DNA of 64,000 nucleotides from Candidatus Electrothrix communis (GCA_030644725.1 CP130629.1:3425501-3489500), one strand, 5' to 3'. Counted from the stretch's first letter, positions 31,353 through 44,124 are shown. Translations and numbers: made by a program. The notes: generated by a model from the sequence alone, not told the origin.

Positions 31353-31356
31353 AAAT

Positions 31357-31383
31357 ACCCATCCCACCCCCTTGGGGGCGGGA
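31357..31383. repeat. Dispersed GTCCCGCCCC palindrome, copy B
   Basis: ATCCCaCCCCC-TT-GGGGGcGGGAT forms an 11-bp hairpin with one mismatch, directly after the stop of the HAD gene. The reverse complement resembles the repeat at 12615-12640. It may act as a transcript-end structure; no T-run follows on the plus strand. Confidence 0.5.
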
Positions 31384-31402
31384 TAATAAAAAACAATATA
31401 TT

Positions 31403-31645
31403 ATGAAAAAGCAATATGTCACTGGAAAAAATTATGATTTGGGAGAGGGAGAAATAGGCAGAATCCTTGCCATGACCCTGCGCAATAAAATTATGCCCAT
31501 GGGGGATCTCAGCGGAGGCCCTGGTCTAAAGGGACTGCTGATTCTGCTGCTTTCTCATTCCCTGGGGAGGATAATTTTTCCTCGTATAATCCCTTTTGAA
31601 CAGAAACTTCATCGGTTGTATCTTCTGCTGAAGCGAAACAGATAA
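31403..31645 (+). CDS. Small hypothetical protein
   Basis: 80 residues, start ATG 31403 with no Shine-Dalgarno. The N-terminal half is polar and Gly-rich (GEGEIGRILA, GDLSGGPGL), followed by a hydrophobic LLILLLSH stretch and a basic C-terminus (LYLLLKRNR). It fills a gap between two genes on the same strand, which supports it being real, but I cannot place it in a family. Confidence is low to moderate. Confidence 0.4.
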   Translation: MKKQYVTGKNYDLGEGEIGRILAMTLRNKIMPMGDLSGGPGLKGLLILLLSHSLGRIIFPRIIPFEQKLHRLYLLLKRNR

Positions 31646-31667
31646 CCATGAAAAAGAGGAGCATGGC

Positions 31668-32306
31668 ATGAAATTCCAATGCGGAAGATGTGGCAAAAAC
31701 TATCTGGTAGATAACACAGATACTATGGAAAAAGCCTTGACCATCCCCTGTAGCCGCTGCGGCAATAGTTTTTGTATTGATGAGAACATGGCCTTTTCCT
31801 CGGCGAGTGGCAACTCCAAGATTATTTGTGAAAACTGCGGCCAGCTGGTCATCGAGAAGGTCAAGGCCTGCCCCTCATGTAATCTGGTCCTCAATAAGCA
31901 ACATGAGGCGACCCGGATTGACAATAAGGAATACGAAAAGGTCGTGGTGCGGGACGGCAAGGTTGCTCGGAACAGTGGTAAAAAGAGTGGCAAAAAGGGC
32001 GGTAAGAAAGTCATACTGGCGGCCCTTGTCCTGATACTGGCTGGTGCAGGAGGAGCCTTTTGGTTTCTCAGCACTCAGCAGCATGCGTTGAAGGGTACCT
32101 TGCTGGAACCGGTTGCCGAGAAAATGCCCAACCTCAGCGGCAAAACAGAAACCCAGGTGGTGATTATGATGAACGGTGATACCTATTATGCTGAGAAGGT
32201 GGAAAACGATGGGTCTATTGTTCGCATAACCACTAAGAACGGGGCTGTGGTTGAAATGGCGAAAAAAAACGTCCTTGATATCACCACAGCGGTAATTAAG
32301 GAGTAA
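31668..32306 (+). CDS. Zinc-ribbon membrane protein
   Basis: 212 residues. The N-terminus has a MJ0042-type zinc ribbon (CGRCGKNY...CSRCGNSF), and a second CENCGQL...CPSCN pair follows near residue 55. A Lys/Gly-rich linker (KKSGKKGGKK) leads to a single membrane helix (VILAALVLILAGAGGAFWF, about 120-140) and an extracytoplasmic tail with beta-type strands (VVIMMNGDTYYAEKVEND). It is thus a cytoplasmic zinc-ribbon protein with a periplasmic C-terminus, perhaps a sensor or secretion-associated protein. Function unknown. Confidence 0.75.
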   Translation: MKFQCGRCGKNYLVDNTDTMEKALTIPCSRCGNSFCIDENMAFSSASGNSKIICENCGQLVIEKVKACPSCNLVLNKQHEATRIDNKEYEKVVVRDGKVARNSGKKSGKKGGKKVILAALVLILAGAGGAFWFLSTQQHALKGTLLEPVAEKMPNLSGKTETQVVIMMNGDTYYAEKVENDGSIVRITTKNGAVVEMAKKNVLDITTAVIKE

Positions 32307-32326
32307 GGGCACGGTGCGCCGTGCCC
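32307..32326. repeat. GGGCACGG palindrome after the zinc-ribbon gene
   Basis: A perfect 8-bp hairpin GGGCACGG-tgcg-CCGTGCCC followed by CTAC lies between convergent genes. Its GCCCCTAC end is shared with the palindrome inserted in recB at 56647-56707, suggesting one REP-like family. Confidence 0.55.
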
Positions 32327-32345
32327 CTACCGATTCCAGCAATAA

Positions 32346-34661
<2,316 letters not shown>

Positions 34662-35042
34662 GCAAAGAGAATGTTCTTTTCTATCAACAAACTAATCTAT
34701 CATTTCGTGTCGGTGTGATGGTTGTGGGGAGAGCGGTATATTTTCCGTGCAGAAAGACGGGGCATTATCCGATAGATGAAAAAAAGTGCTCAGGCTCTCC
34801 AGACATATATTTAGAGAAATCCGAGTCCAGTATCCCGGTTTCAGATTTATGGTAAAAAAGAATACCCTGTGGTACCCTATGTATCTCGGCGCAATAAAGA
34901 AAAAAACAGCCTGGAACACCTGCACATCTCTGATCCCCCTCTGTTCAGAAATCTTTCCAGCCTGGCAGCCCGAAACGAGCAATCCCTGCCGTCTGCTTAG
35001 CGGAAGAGTATTTCCTGAAAAATTTGACGATGAGGTCTCATT
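34662..35042. other. Intergenic stretch between katG and the giant sensor kinase
   Basis: About 380 bases between divergent genes. A short open frame exists (34786-35049) but has no family signal or ribosome binding site; I see nothing else in it. Confidence 0.35.
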
Positions 35043-38000
35043 ATGCTGACTCTCCCTCAGTACCAAGTCGTACAACAGCTCTATGAAAGTTCTCAATCAA
35101 TCATTTACCGCAGCATCAGAAAACAGGATAACCAGCCTGTTATTTTAAAAATACTCAAGGAAGAGTTTGCCTCGCCAGAAGAACTCTCTCGCCGTAAGCA
35201 GGAATATGAAATCATAACAAGCTTATCTCATTCGGGAATTATTAAAGCCTACGATATTGAACCGTATCAAAACACCATTATTCTTATCCTGGAGGATTTT
35301 GGTGGCGAATCCTTACAAATGATCATGGAAAAGCAACAGATAACGGTGCAGGATTTCTTCCCGCTTGCTCTCCAGCTTGCCGACAGTTTAGCATGTATCC
35401 ATGCGGAAGACATTATCCATAAAAATATCACCCCTGATAATATCCTCGTGCATCAGGAAACGAATCAATTGAAAATTATTGACTTCTGCGCAGCAAGTCG
35501 CCTCTTGTACGAGACCCCTTCCTTACAAAACCCTGAACGATTACAGGGGACATTGGCCTATTTATCTCCTGAACAAACTGGTCGAATTAATCGGAGGATA
35601 GATTATCGAGCGGATTTATACTCAATGGGGATCATTTTTTATGAATTACTAACCGGACGCCTGCCTTTTCAATCACTTGATCCACTGGAATTAGTTCATG
35701 CTCATATAGCGAAAATACCGCCTCCTCTCCATGAGGTCTCTCCTCATATTCCAAGGATACTCTCGGACATCGTTATGAAGCTGCTCAAGAAAGATGCTGG
35801 TGAGAGATATCAGTCCGCTTTCGGCGTCAAAGCGGATTTAGAAAGATGCCATAACGATCTCTTGAAATTGGAAAGCAAGCCAACCTTTTCCTTTCCTTTG
35901 GCCCAGGACGATATGTCCGGGAAATTTCAAATCCGACAGAAGCTTTATGGGCGAAAAAGAGAAATCAATACCTTACTCCAAGCTTTCGAACGTGTTTGCC
36001 AAGGACAAACCGAACTCATGCTGGTGACGGGGTATTCCGGGGTAGGAAAAACAGCTCTTGTCAATGAATTCCACAAGCCAATGACCGCCAAAAACGGTTA
36101 TTTCCTGGCGGGTAAATTTGATCAATTCCAAGGTAATACCCCATATTCAGGGATTGCAAAGGCATGTGATATTTTTTGCCGTTATCTCTTGATGGAAAAT
36201 GAAGACGTTCTGGCAGAGTGGCGGGAAAGGATTCGCGCTGCGTTAGGAAATCATGCTCAGATACTTATTGACATTATACCAAGATTGGAGCTGATTATCG
36301 GGCCGCAACCGATTGTACCAAAAGTAGAGGCAACTGAAGCAAAAAATCGCTTCACCTTGTTTTTTCTCAAATTTATTGAATCGATCTGCGATAAAGAACA
36401 CCCCATTATTTTATTTATTGATGACCTGCAATGGGCTGACTCGGATTCGCTCCTCCTCCTGAAAAGGATAATTACGGAAAGCAAAGTTAAATATTTTTTT
36501 ATTATAATCTCTTACAGGAATAACGAGGTCGACACGCAACACCCTCTCACAGGTCTTTTAACAAAGCTTAAAAAATTCAATGGGGTTATTCATCTTGTTG
36601 AACTGCATAACCTACGACCAGATGATATCGAGCAACTTTTGCAGGACAGTTTAAGGGGGGAAGCGGGTGTAGGGGATGAAGGAGAAAAAATAGCTTCTCT
36701 CTCCAAGGTAATTCATCAAAAAACACAGGGCAATGCCTTTTTTGCCCATCAATTTTTGCAGATACTGAGAGAAAAGAACTTATTGAATTTCAACTTTAAA
36801 CAGCGTCAATGGCAATGGGATATCAAGCAAATAGCAGTCCAAAATATCACCGATAACGCTGTCGCCCTGCTGGCTGATAAAATTAACAGCCTTCCCCCTA
36901 AATCCAGTAAACTTTTGCAATTGGCTGCCTGCATTGGTAACATCTTTGATTTTACAACTCTTTCAAAATGTTATAACTATTCTGATGCCGAAATAGTCCC
37001 CGTGTTATGGAGCGCCATTAAGGAGGGGCTGGTTCAACCTCTTGATGAGAATTATAAACATATTGATTTGTTAGAAAATGCATCATTTAAATTTTCTCAT
37101 GATAGAATTCGACAGGCTGCTTACGGACTTCTTCCTGATGATCAAAAAAAATCCGTCCATTTGCAGATTGGTCGCTTCTTCTTAATGGACACGCCATCGT
37201 CTTTTTTTTCTGACAAAATCTTTGATATTTGTTGGCATTTCAACCAAATCCTCGACATAATCAATACTCCTGAAGAGGCAATCGAAATTGCCCGCCTCAA
37301 TTTGCAGGCCGGGCAGAAAGCAAAATCAGCAATGGCGGATCAAGTTGCGATTAAATATTTGGAATTCGCCAGAGCATGTTTACCAACAGACCATTGGCAA
37401 AGAGAATACGATTTATCCCTTGAAATTTATAAAGAAACCATAGGAGCTCTTTTCCTGGTTGGTCATTTTGAACAGGTCGAAAAAAGAGCCGAGGTTCTTT
37501 TGCAAGAGACCGTAATGATATTGGATAAGATCAATATATTTGAAATTCTTATCCAGCTTTATATGGTAAAAAATCAGATGGACAAGGCTCTGGAGACCGC
37601 CTTGCAGGTATTGGATATGCTGGGAGTCAGCTTGGATCAATATCCTCCTGAAGAATTTTCTGTCGAAAAACTCTCTACGTTGGGCAAGATGACCGCACCT
37701 CATCACCTTGCAGCCATGCGCATTTTAAACTTTGCTATTTCTCCATCGTATACAGTAGCACCTGAACTGTATCCCCGTCTTGTCTTTACAATGGTCAGGC
37801 TGTCAGTCAGCTATGGAAATTCTGAGCTTTCTGCCTTTGGTTATACGAATTTTGCCTTACTCCTATGTTGTGCATTCGGGGACATAGAAACAGGCTACAA
37901 AATAGGACAGGCAGGTCTCCGGCTGCTAACGAAATTTCCTTCTGAAGCATTAAAGGCAAAGGTATTTGCCTCATATTACGTAACAGTGCATCATTGGAAG

Positions 38001-40964
38001 AGGCATGCTCAAGAGACCATCGAACCCTTGACAGAAGGGTGTCAATATGGCCTGGAGGCCGGTGATTTGGAGTTTGCAGGTGTTACGCTTATGCATTGCG
38101 GGAGTTATATGTTTTGGCTGGGTCATCCACTGCCAGCAGTTGCTCAACAGCATAAAAAATTCAGCGCAGTAATGCAGCGTTTTAATCTGGAATACCAGCT
38201 TATCTACCTTAAAATTTGGCAGCAGACCGTTTTAAACCTCCAGGGAAAGAAGAGCATGCCGTTTAGGTTAGAAGGTGAGGTTTTTGATGAAGATGAGATG
38301 CTTCCTACGCTACTGAAAAAAAACTATGGGATGGCTGTCTTTGCTGTTTATCTTGCCAAGATGATGCTTTGTTACCTGTTTAAGGAAGTTGACCAGGCCT
38401 TGGACAATGCCATATTAGCTGAAGAATATGAACAGGCAAATACCGGCGTGATGGTGGTTCCCATCTATCAATTTTATTATTCACTGGTCCTGCTGGCCAC
38501 CCTGCCGGATGTCTCTCAAGATGAACAAGTCGACATCCTCCGCAAAGTAGAAGCTCACCAGAAACAGATGAGGGTATGGGCAATGCATGCACCGGATAAT
38601 TACCAACATCGTTATGCGTTGGTGGAAGCAGAAAAGGCACGTTTTCTTGGCAAACCTGAAGCCGGAGAGTGGTATGAGCAGGCCATTACCCTGGCTGAAA
38701 AAAATAAATATCGAGCGGAAGAGGCCTTATCTTACGAATTAGCGGGTGAATATTACTCGGAACGAGGGCTGAAAAAAATTGCCCAAACATCTTTCAAAGA
38801 AGCATACGCTACCTATGCTCAGTGGGGAGCAACTGCAAAGATACTGCATTTAGAAAAAAGTCATCCCGAACTCTCAGATAATGCGCTCAGCAAAAAACAC
38901 CATCCGGCAACCACCACCACGCTGGGATCCAGTACAAGTGGTGTAGGTGGAGCGCATTCCCCAGTACAGCTGGACCTGACCAGTGTGATAAAGGCATCAC
39001 AGACGCTCTCTAAAGAAATTGTGCTCAGCAAGTTGCTGGCAAATATGATGCGCATTGTCATTGAAAACGCAGGGGCACAAAAAGGGGTCTTGCTCTTACC
39101 TCGGAAAAATCAATGGTTTATTGAAACAGAAGGATCTGCCGAGAATGATGAGATAATGGTTCTACGCTCCCTTGCCCTTGAAAAATATGCGGATATTCCA
39201 AGCTCTCTTATTCATTATATTGCCCGTACTCAGGAAAATGTGGTGCTGTCCGATGCAGCGCAAGAAGGAAGTTTCAGCCAGGACAGATATATTATCAGGG
39301 AACAATGTAAATCGATACTTGGTATGCCGCTGATTAATCAAGGAGAACTTATTGGTATCATATATCTGGAAAATAACGTAACAACAGGTGCCTTTAATCA
39401 GCAACGGCTGGAGGTTCTGCTCCTTCTTTCATCGCAACTTGCTATTTCAATTAAAAACTCTCTCTTATATAATCAACTGGAAGTAAAAGTCGCGGAACGA
39501 ACCCATGCATTAGAGCAGGAGATAACGGAACGTAAACGGGCTGAAGAGAAGGCAACAGCTGCCAGTAAGGCAAAGAGCGATTTTCTCTCTAATATGAGTC
39601 ATGAGTTTCGAACACCGCTCAACGTTATCTTGGGTTTTGCGCAAATTCTGGAACGGGATCTTGCGTTAAGTGAGGAACAGCAGGGGCAAATTGCCATAAT
39701 CAACCGACATGCGAACCTTCTTCTCAGCCTTATCAACGAAGTGCTGGATCTTGCCAAGATTGAGTCGGGCTTGATAACTCTGGATGAAACAAGCTTTGAT
39801 TTGGATATTTTTCTCGACTCTCTCAAAGAGACCTTTCATCAGCGGGCTGTCGACAAAGGATTATTTTTTACAATAACAAAAGATGAAAACCTGCTTCGCT
39901 CGATCAAGACTGATGAGAGAAAATTACACCAGATTCTCATTAACCTGATTGGTAATGCCTTTAAGTTTACCAGAACAGGCGGGATTTCGTTACGAGTGCG
40001 ATCAGCAAAGTCAACAACGGAGACAGGAGGTATCCAGATGCTTTATTGTGACGTTGAGGATACAGGTATAGGTATTGATCTGGAGCACCAGAAAAAGATT
40101 TTTTCTCCCTTTATCCAGTCCTCGGCAAGTGTTGATCAAAGCGTCGGTACCGGCTTAGGGCTGTCCATTACCCAGCAATTCATCAAGTTAATGGGAGGCG
40201 ATATTGAAGTATCCAGTACCCCCGATATCGGATCGATTTTTCGCTTCAAGGTCGCCATAGAAGAATCCGAGCATGCTGAGGTAAAAAGGAGTTCACGTTC
40301 TCCACGAAGCAGAGGTATTGCTCCGGGACAGAAAAAAAATCGTCTCCTTATTATAGATGATGTCGTTGAAAATAGGAAGATTCTTGTTGAATTGCTAACC
40401 GGTATCGGCTTCAGAGTGAAAGAGGCCTCTAACGGAGCCCAGGGGATTGAAATATGCCAAAGCTGGCAGCCTGACCTTATATGGATGGATATACGTATGC
40501 CGGTTATGGACGGTTACGAGGCAACACGGGAGATACGAAAAAAAACGGCAGGCAAGGACGTCATTATTATTGCTCTTACTGCACAAAAATTCGGGAATGA
40601 AAGGGAAAAAGCACTCAAAGCAGGTTGTAATGATTTTATCAGTAAGCCATATAGAGAAGAAGAGCTCTTGGGGACCCTGAAAAAGCATTTGGGCGTTCAA
40701 TTTATTTATCAAGATGAAGACAATAAAAACATTGATTCAGAAAAGAAAAATGCTGGCTCTCTTGATCCCGAAAGCATTGACGAGCTGCCAGAAGCAGTCA
40801 GGAATACCTTACTTGAGGCAACAGTCAATTTAGACCAGGAAAGCTTTTTTAGTGTTCTGGAAAAACTTCCCCCCCTACACAAAAAAACAGCTGCCGCGTT
40901 ACGAACCTTGGTAGAGAATTATCGATTTGAGGAAGTTGAAAATATTCTTGGGAGAAAAAAATGA
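35043..40964 (+). CDS. Giant hybrid kinase: Ser/Thr-kinase-like, AAA ATPase, GAF, histidine kinase, receiver
   Basis: 1973 residues; GAGG seven bases before the ATG. Domain order: a protein-kinase fold (1-270) whose catalytic loop reads HKNITPDN, so the catalytic HRD aspartate is Asn, and DFCAAS stands at DFG; an AAA/STAND-like ATPase (about 300-600) with GYSGVGKTALVNE near 327; a long helical TPR-like region (about 650-1270); a GAF domain (about 1320-1480); a coiled coil; a HisKA domain with SHEFRTPLN (phospho-His near 1520); a HATPase domain (DTGIGI, GTGLGLSIT); and a receiver near 1765-1890 with phospho-acceptor Asp in LIWMDIRMP. This is the HstK/TodK-type multisensor architecture. The kinase domain is probably a pseudokinase. 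It overlaps the next gene by four bases. Confidence 0.92.
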   Translation: MLTLPQYQVVQQLYESSQSIIYRSIRKQDNQPVILKILKEEFASPEELSRRKQEYEIITSLSHSGIIKAYDIEPYQNTIILILEDFGGESLQMIMEKQQITVQDFFPLALQLADSLACIHAEDIIHKNITPDNILVHQETNQLKIIDFCAASRLLYETPSLQNPERLQGTLAYLSPEQTGRINRRIDYRADLYSMGIIFYELLTGRLPFQSLDPLELVHAHIAKIPPPLHEVSPHIPRILSDIVMKLLKKDAGERYQSAFGVKADLERCHNDLLKLESKPTFSFPLAQDDMSGKFQIRQKLYGRKREINTLLQAFERVCQGQTELMLVTGYSGVGKTALVNEFHKPMTAKNGYFLAGKFDQFQGNTPYSGIAKACDIFCRYLLMENEDVLAEWRERIRAALGNHAQILIDIIPRLELIIGPQPIVPKVEATEAKNRFTLFFLKFIESICDKEHPIILFIDDLQWADSDSLLLLKRIITESKVKYFFIIISYRNNEVDTQHPLTGLLTKLKKFNGVIHLVELHNLRPDDIEQLLQDSLRGEAGVGDEGEKIASLSKVIHQKTQGNAFFAHQFLQILREKNLLNFNFKQRQWQWDIKQIAVQNITDNAVALLADKINSLPPKSSKLLQLAACIGNIFDFTTLSKCYNYSDAEIVPVLWSAIKEGLVQPLDENYKHIDLLENASFKFSHDRIRQAAYGLLPDDQKKSVHLQIGRFFLMDTPSSFFSDKIFDICWHFNQILDIINTPEEAIEIARLNLQAGQKAKSAMADQVAIKYLEFARACLPTDHWQREYDLSLEIYKETIGALFLVGHFEQVEKRAEVLLQETVMILDKINIFEILIQLYMVKNQMDKALETALQVLDMLGVSLDQYPPEEFSVEKLSTLGKMTAPHHLAAMRILNFAISPSYTVAPELYPRLVFTMVRLSVSYGNSELSAFGYTNFALLLCCAFGDIETGYKIGQAGLRLLTKFPSEALKAKVFASYYVTVHHWKRHAQETIEPLTEGCQYGLEAGDLEFAGVTLMHCGSYMFWLGHPLPAVAQQHKKFSAVMQRFNLEYQLIYLKIWQQTVLNLQGKKSMPFRLEGEVFDEDEMLPTLLKKNYGMAVFAVYLAKMMLCYLFKEVDQALDNAILAEEYEQANTGVMVVPIYQFYYSLVLLATLPDVSQDEQVDILRKVEAHQKQMRVWAMHAPDNYQHRYALVEAEKARFLGKPEAGEWYEQAITLAEKNKYRAEEALSYELAGEYYSERGLKKIAQTSFKEAYATYAQWGATAKILHLEKSHPELSDNALSKKHHPATTTTLGSSTSGVGGAHSPVQLDLTSVIKASQTLSKEIVLSKLLANMMRIVIENAGAQKGVLLLPRKNQWFIETEGSAENDEIMVLRSLALEKYADIPSSLIHYIARTQENVVLSDAAQEGSFSQDRYIIREQCKSILGMPLINQGELIGIIYLENNVTTGAFNQQRLEVLLLLSSQLAISIKNSLLYNQLEVKVAERTHALEQEITERKRAEEKATAASKAKSDFLSNMSHEFRTPLNVILGFAQILERDLALSEEQQGQIAIINRHANLLLSLINEVLDLAKIESGLITLDETSFDLDIFLDSLKETFHQRAVDKGLFFTITKDENLLRSIKTDERKLHQILINLIGNAFKFTRTGGISLRVRSAKSTTETGGIQMLYCDVEDTGIGIDLEHQKKIFSPFIQSSASVDQSVGTGLGLSITQQFIKLMGGDIEVSSTPDIGSIFRFKVAIEESEHAEVKRSSRSPRSRGIAPGQKKNRLLIIDDVVENRKILVELLTGIGFRVKEASNGAQGIEICQSWQPDLIWMDIRMPVMDGYEATREIRKKTAGKDVIIIALTAQKFGNEREKALKAGCNDFISKPYREEELLGTLKKHLGVQFIYQDEDNKNIDSEKKNAGSLDPESIDELPEAVRNTLLEATVNLDQESFFSVLEKLPPLHKKTAAALRTLVENYRFEEVENILGRKK

Positions 40965-42052
40965 TAGAGACAGAGAGCCTGCTTCAAGGAGACATTCTGA
41001 TTGTCGATGATTCCCCGGAAAATCTACAACTCCTTGCCAACATACTCACTGAAAATAATTTTCAGGTCAGAGGATCGAACAGCGGTCGTTATGCGCTGAA
41101 ATCCATTGAAAAGAAAATCCCTGATCTTATTCTCCTTGATATTAAAATGCCTGAAATGGACGGCTATGAGGTATGCCGCCAACTCAAGGAAGCCCCCTCA
41201 GCTGCTGATATTCCGGTCATCTTTATCAGCGGGCTGCAGGACAGTGAAAGCAAGATCAAGGGGTTTGAAGCCGGTGGGGTCGACTATATCACCAAACCTT
41301 TCCAGGCTCAGGAGATACTGGCCAGAGTTCAGACCCATTTATCCATGAGCCGTATGAAGCACCATTTGGAGGAAATCGTCCAGGAACGGACTGCCGAGCT
41401 TCAGGAGGTCACAGAGCAAATCAAGGCTGCTCTCAAAGAGAAAGAAGTGCTGCTGAAAGAAATTCATCATCGGGTGAAAAATAATATGGCGATGATGTCC
41501 TCTTTTCTCCAGTTTCAAATTCAGCAGGTAACAGATCCTGACGCCTTACAGCGCTTTATTGACACGCGAAGCCGGATCTACACCATGGCTCTTGTCCATG
41601 AAAAGCTCTACCACACAGAAGATCTCAAAAATATAAATTTCAAAGAATTTATTCAGGATCTTGCAGAATCATTGATATTTTCCTATACGACTTTTCCTCA
41701 CCTGATCACCCTGAACACAACCATCACGGATGTTTCACTGAATCTTGACCGAGCAATTCCCTGCGGGTTAATTATTAACGAGCTTGTGTCCAATGCCTTG
41801 AAACATGCCTTTCCTAATAATAGGAAGGGAACAATTACGATTGGTTTTGATACCGATCCGAAAGGGAAGTATGTCCTCACTGTCAGTGATGATGGGGTGG
41901 GCTTACCCCAGCAAATGGATATCCAACAAATTGAGTCCATCGGCTTAAAACTCGTTCCACTTTTATCAGGCCAACTTGATGGAGAATTCGTAATAGAAGA
42001 CAAACAGGACCCTTCTGAAGGAGGACCTTCCTTCAGAATCGTCTTTCCTTAA
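40961..42052 (+). CDS. Receiver-histidine kinase (response regulator fused to HisKA_2 kinase)
   Basis: 363 residues, coupled by a four-base overlap to the giant sensor. An N-terminal receiver (5-125; phospho-acceptor Asp in LILLDIKMPEMDGYE, Lys in YITKPF) is joined by a coiled coil (QERTAELQEV) to a HisKA_2-type dimerisation domain with EIHHRVKNNMAMMSSFLQ and a HATPase domain (NELVSNALKHAF, DDGVGLP). This reversed order is typical of kinases that act within a phosphorelay. It probably receives phosphate from the upstream hybrid kinase. The output regulator is not in the window. Confidence 0.92.
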   Translation: MIETESLLQGDILIVDDSPENLQLLANILTENNFQVRGSNSGRYALKSIEKKIPDLILLDIKMPEMDGYEVCRQLKEAPSAADIPVIFISGLQDSESKIKGFEAGGVDYITKPFQAQEILARVQTHLSMSRMKHHLEEIVQERTAELQEVTEQIKAALKEKEVLLKEIHHRVKNNMAMMSSFLQFQIQQVTDPDALQRFIDTRSRIYTMALVHEKLYHTEDLKNINFKEFIQDLAESLIFSYTTFPHLITLNTTITDVSLNLDRAIPCGLIINELVSNALKHAFPNNRKGTITIGFDTDPKGKYVLTVSDDGVGLPQQMDIQQIESIGLKLVPLLSGQLDGEFVIEDKQDPSEGGPSFRIVFP

Positions 42053-42258
42053 AACAAGCATCAGGCCCTATCACGATTATTGAAACTTACTGAAAATAAC
42101 CACTGAAGCGGAAAATAATCTGCCGACCTGCGTCCATTTCCGTCGCTGACCAAATATGAAATCCCTCCCTGTCTTCATTTATTTTCTCCACAACAGAACA
42201 ACAAAAAGAAACTTCTTTGTTCTGTCGAAGGTTATCGGCTTTCTCGTTGTCCTCGTTG

Positions 42259-44103
42259 ATGACAGAAATTATTATGCATGATCTCCTCTCTTCATCCCCT
42301 CCGCCACTATCGGACGAATACCTGAAAACAGTCAGCCATAGTCCGGGTGTCTACCAGATGCTGGGCAGGAAAGAGGTGCTGTATGTGGGTAAGGCTCGTG
42401 ATTTGCGCAAGAGGTTGTCGCAATACGCCCATTATTGCGGCTCTGTTCATTCCAAAACCGCTGTGATGCTCTCCCACGTGCAGCGAGTAGAAACTATCCT
42501 CACCACCACGGAAAAAGAGGCCCTGATCCTTGAGGCTTCGCTGATTAAAAAACACCGGCCCCGCTATAATGTCATTCTCCGGGATGATAAGAATTATCCC
42601 CTGATCAAGGTGACTGTCAAAGATGACTGGCCTCGCCTGCACGTTACCCGTCGGCGGCTTCGGGACGGTAACCGCTACTTCGGTCCCTACACGTCAAGCT
42701 CAGCCCTGCGGGCCTCCTTGCATCTTTTGTATTCCATGTTTCCCCTGCGTCGCTGTCGGATCATGACCAAACGCGGACGCCCCTGTCTCAATTTTCAGAT
42801 GAAACGCTGCTTGGCCCCTTGCTGCGACTTGGTAAGCCAAGATAAATATCAATCCATGGTTGATGAGATGCTTCTGATCCTGGAAGGAAAGAGCCGAGAG
42901 GTGGTGGATCGTCTCCAAGAAAAGATGCGAGCTGCTGCTGACCGATTGGCCTTTGAAGAGGCTGCCCTTTACCGGGATCAGATCAACGGACTGGGCAAGA
43001 CGCTGGAGCGCCAGACCGTGGTTGCCGAGCATCAGCTGGATCAGGATATCTTCGGGCTTGCCCGCAAAAATGCTTCAGTGGGCATTGCTCTTCTCTTTGT
43101 TCGGGCAGGGATGGTCAGCGGAGCCCAGACCTTTTTTATCAGCGATCCTCTGGGCGAGGATGACCGCATCCTGCGCGAAACCCTTTTTCAGTACTACTCT
43201 GAGCAACGGCAGCCGCCTCGCGAACTCCTCTTGCCCATTATGCCGGAAGATGGGGATTTAGTTCTGGAGCGACTTCGTGATCTGCGCCAAGGCGCAGTGG
43301 ATCTGCACGTCCCTCAACGGGGCAAACGCATGCAGCTTATGCAGATGGCAGCGGATAATGCCCAGCAGATCTTTGCGGAACAGAGTAAAAAAGAAAAATC
43401 CTGGGAAACCTTAGCGCGGTCCCTGAAGAAATTCCTTAAGCTCCGTAACCGTCCCGATACCATTGAATGCCTTGATATATCCAACCTGGCAGGTAAACAG
43501 CCTGTGGGCTCCTTGGTCTGCTTTATGCGCGGCGAGAAAGAACCATCGCGCTTTCGCCATTATCGGATTCGCCAAAAAGATGAGCCGGATGACTATGCCA
43601 TGATGCATGAGGTGCTGGAGCGTCGGATGGAAACCGGGTTGGCAAAGGATAATCTGCCTGATGTCCTGCTGTTGGACGGTGGTAAGGGACAGCTCAATAT
43701 TGCGGTCAATGTTCTGGCCCGTTTTGATTTGCTCAACCGGATTGACTTGGTGTCCATTGCCAAAGAAAAGCAGGAAGAAGGGGAAAAGCTCTTTCGACCA
43801 GGAAGAAAGAACCCCGTTCTTTTGCCGGGCCATTCTCCAGCCTTGCTCTATTTAATGCGGATTCGTGATGAATCCCATCGTTTCGGCATCACCTTTCATC
43901 GTAAGCTGCGCAATAAGGCGACCTTGCATTCACGGCTTGATGCTCTGGAAGGGATAGGGGAAAAACGAAAGACCCTCTTATTGAAAAAGCTGGGCAGCTA
44001 TAAACGGATTATGGCAGCGACCGTTGATGAATTGGCCGAAGTTCCTGGGATTGGAAGGAAAACCGCAGAGTCCGTGTATCGGCAGCTGCATGAGGGGGAG
44101 TAG
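42259..44103 (+). CDS. uvrC: UvrABC system protein C (excinuclease subunit)
   Basis: 614 residues from ATG 42259, close to the 610 of E. coli; the TTG at 42217 would add 14 residues. No strong ribosome binding site decides the start. The N-terminal GIY-YIG nuclease has GVYQML and LYVGKARDLRKRL; a UVR motif for UvrB binding (LAFEEAALYRDQI) is near 230; the RNase H-like second nuclease starts at IECLDISN; a C-terminal double helix-hairpin-helix (LEGIGEKRK, VPGIGRKTAE) binds DNA. UvrC makes both incisions in nucleotide excision repair. It stands apart from uvrA/uvrB here. Confidence 0.96.
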   Translation: MTEIIMHDLLSSSPPPLSDEYLKTVSHSPGVYQMLGRKEVLYVGKARDLRKRLSQYAHYCGSVHSKTAVMLSHVQRVETILTTTEKEALILEASLIKKHRPRYNVILRDDKNYPLIKVTVKDDWPRLHVTRRRLRDGNRYFGPYTSSSALRASLHLLYSMFPLRRCRIMTKRGRPCLNFQMKRCLAPCCDLVSQDKYQSMVDEMLLILEGKSREVVDRLQEKMRAAADRLAFEEAALYRDQINGLGKTLERQTVVAEHQLDQDIFGLARKNASVGIALLFVRAGMVSGAQTFFISDPLGEDDRILRETLFQYYSEQRQPPRELLLPIMPEDGDLVLERLRDLRQGAVDLHVPQRGKRMQLMQMAADNAQQIFAEQSKKEKSWETLARSLKKFLKLRNRPDTIECLDISNLAGKQPVGSLVCFMRGEKEPSRFRHYRIRQKDEPDDYAMMHEVLERRMETGLAKDNLPDVLLLDGGKGQLNIAVNVLARFDLLNRIDLVSIAKEKQEEGEKLFRPGRKNPVLLPGHSPALLYLMRIRDESHRFGITFHRKLRNKATLHSRLDALEGIGEKRKTLLLKKLGSYKRIMAATVDELAEVPGIGRKTAESVYRQLHEGE

Positions 44104-44124
44104 GACGTTAAGGTGGCCTTGTTA

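Noticed and set aside
34786-35049. 87-codon frame before the giant kinase
   Set aside because: No ribosome binding site, no family signal, and it overlaps the kinase start.
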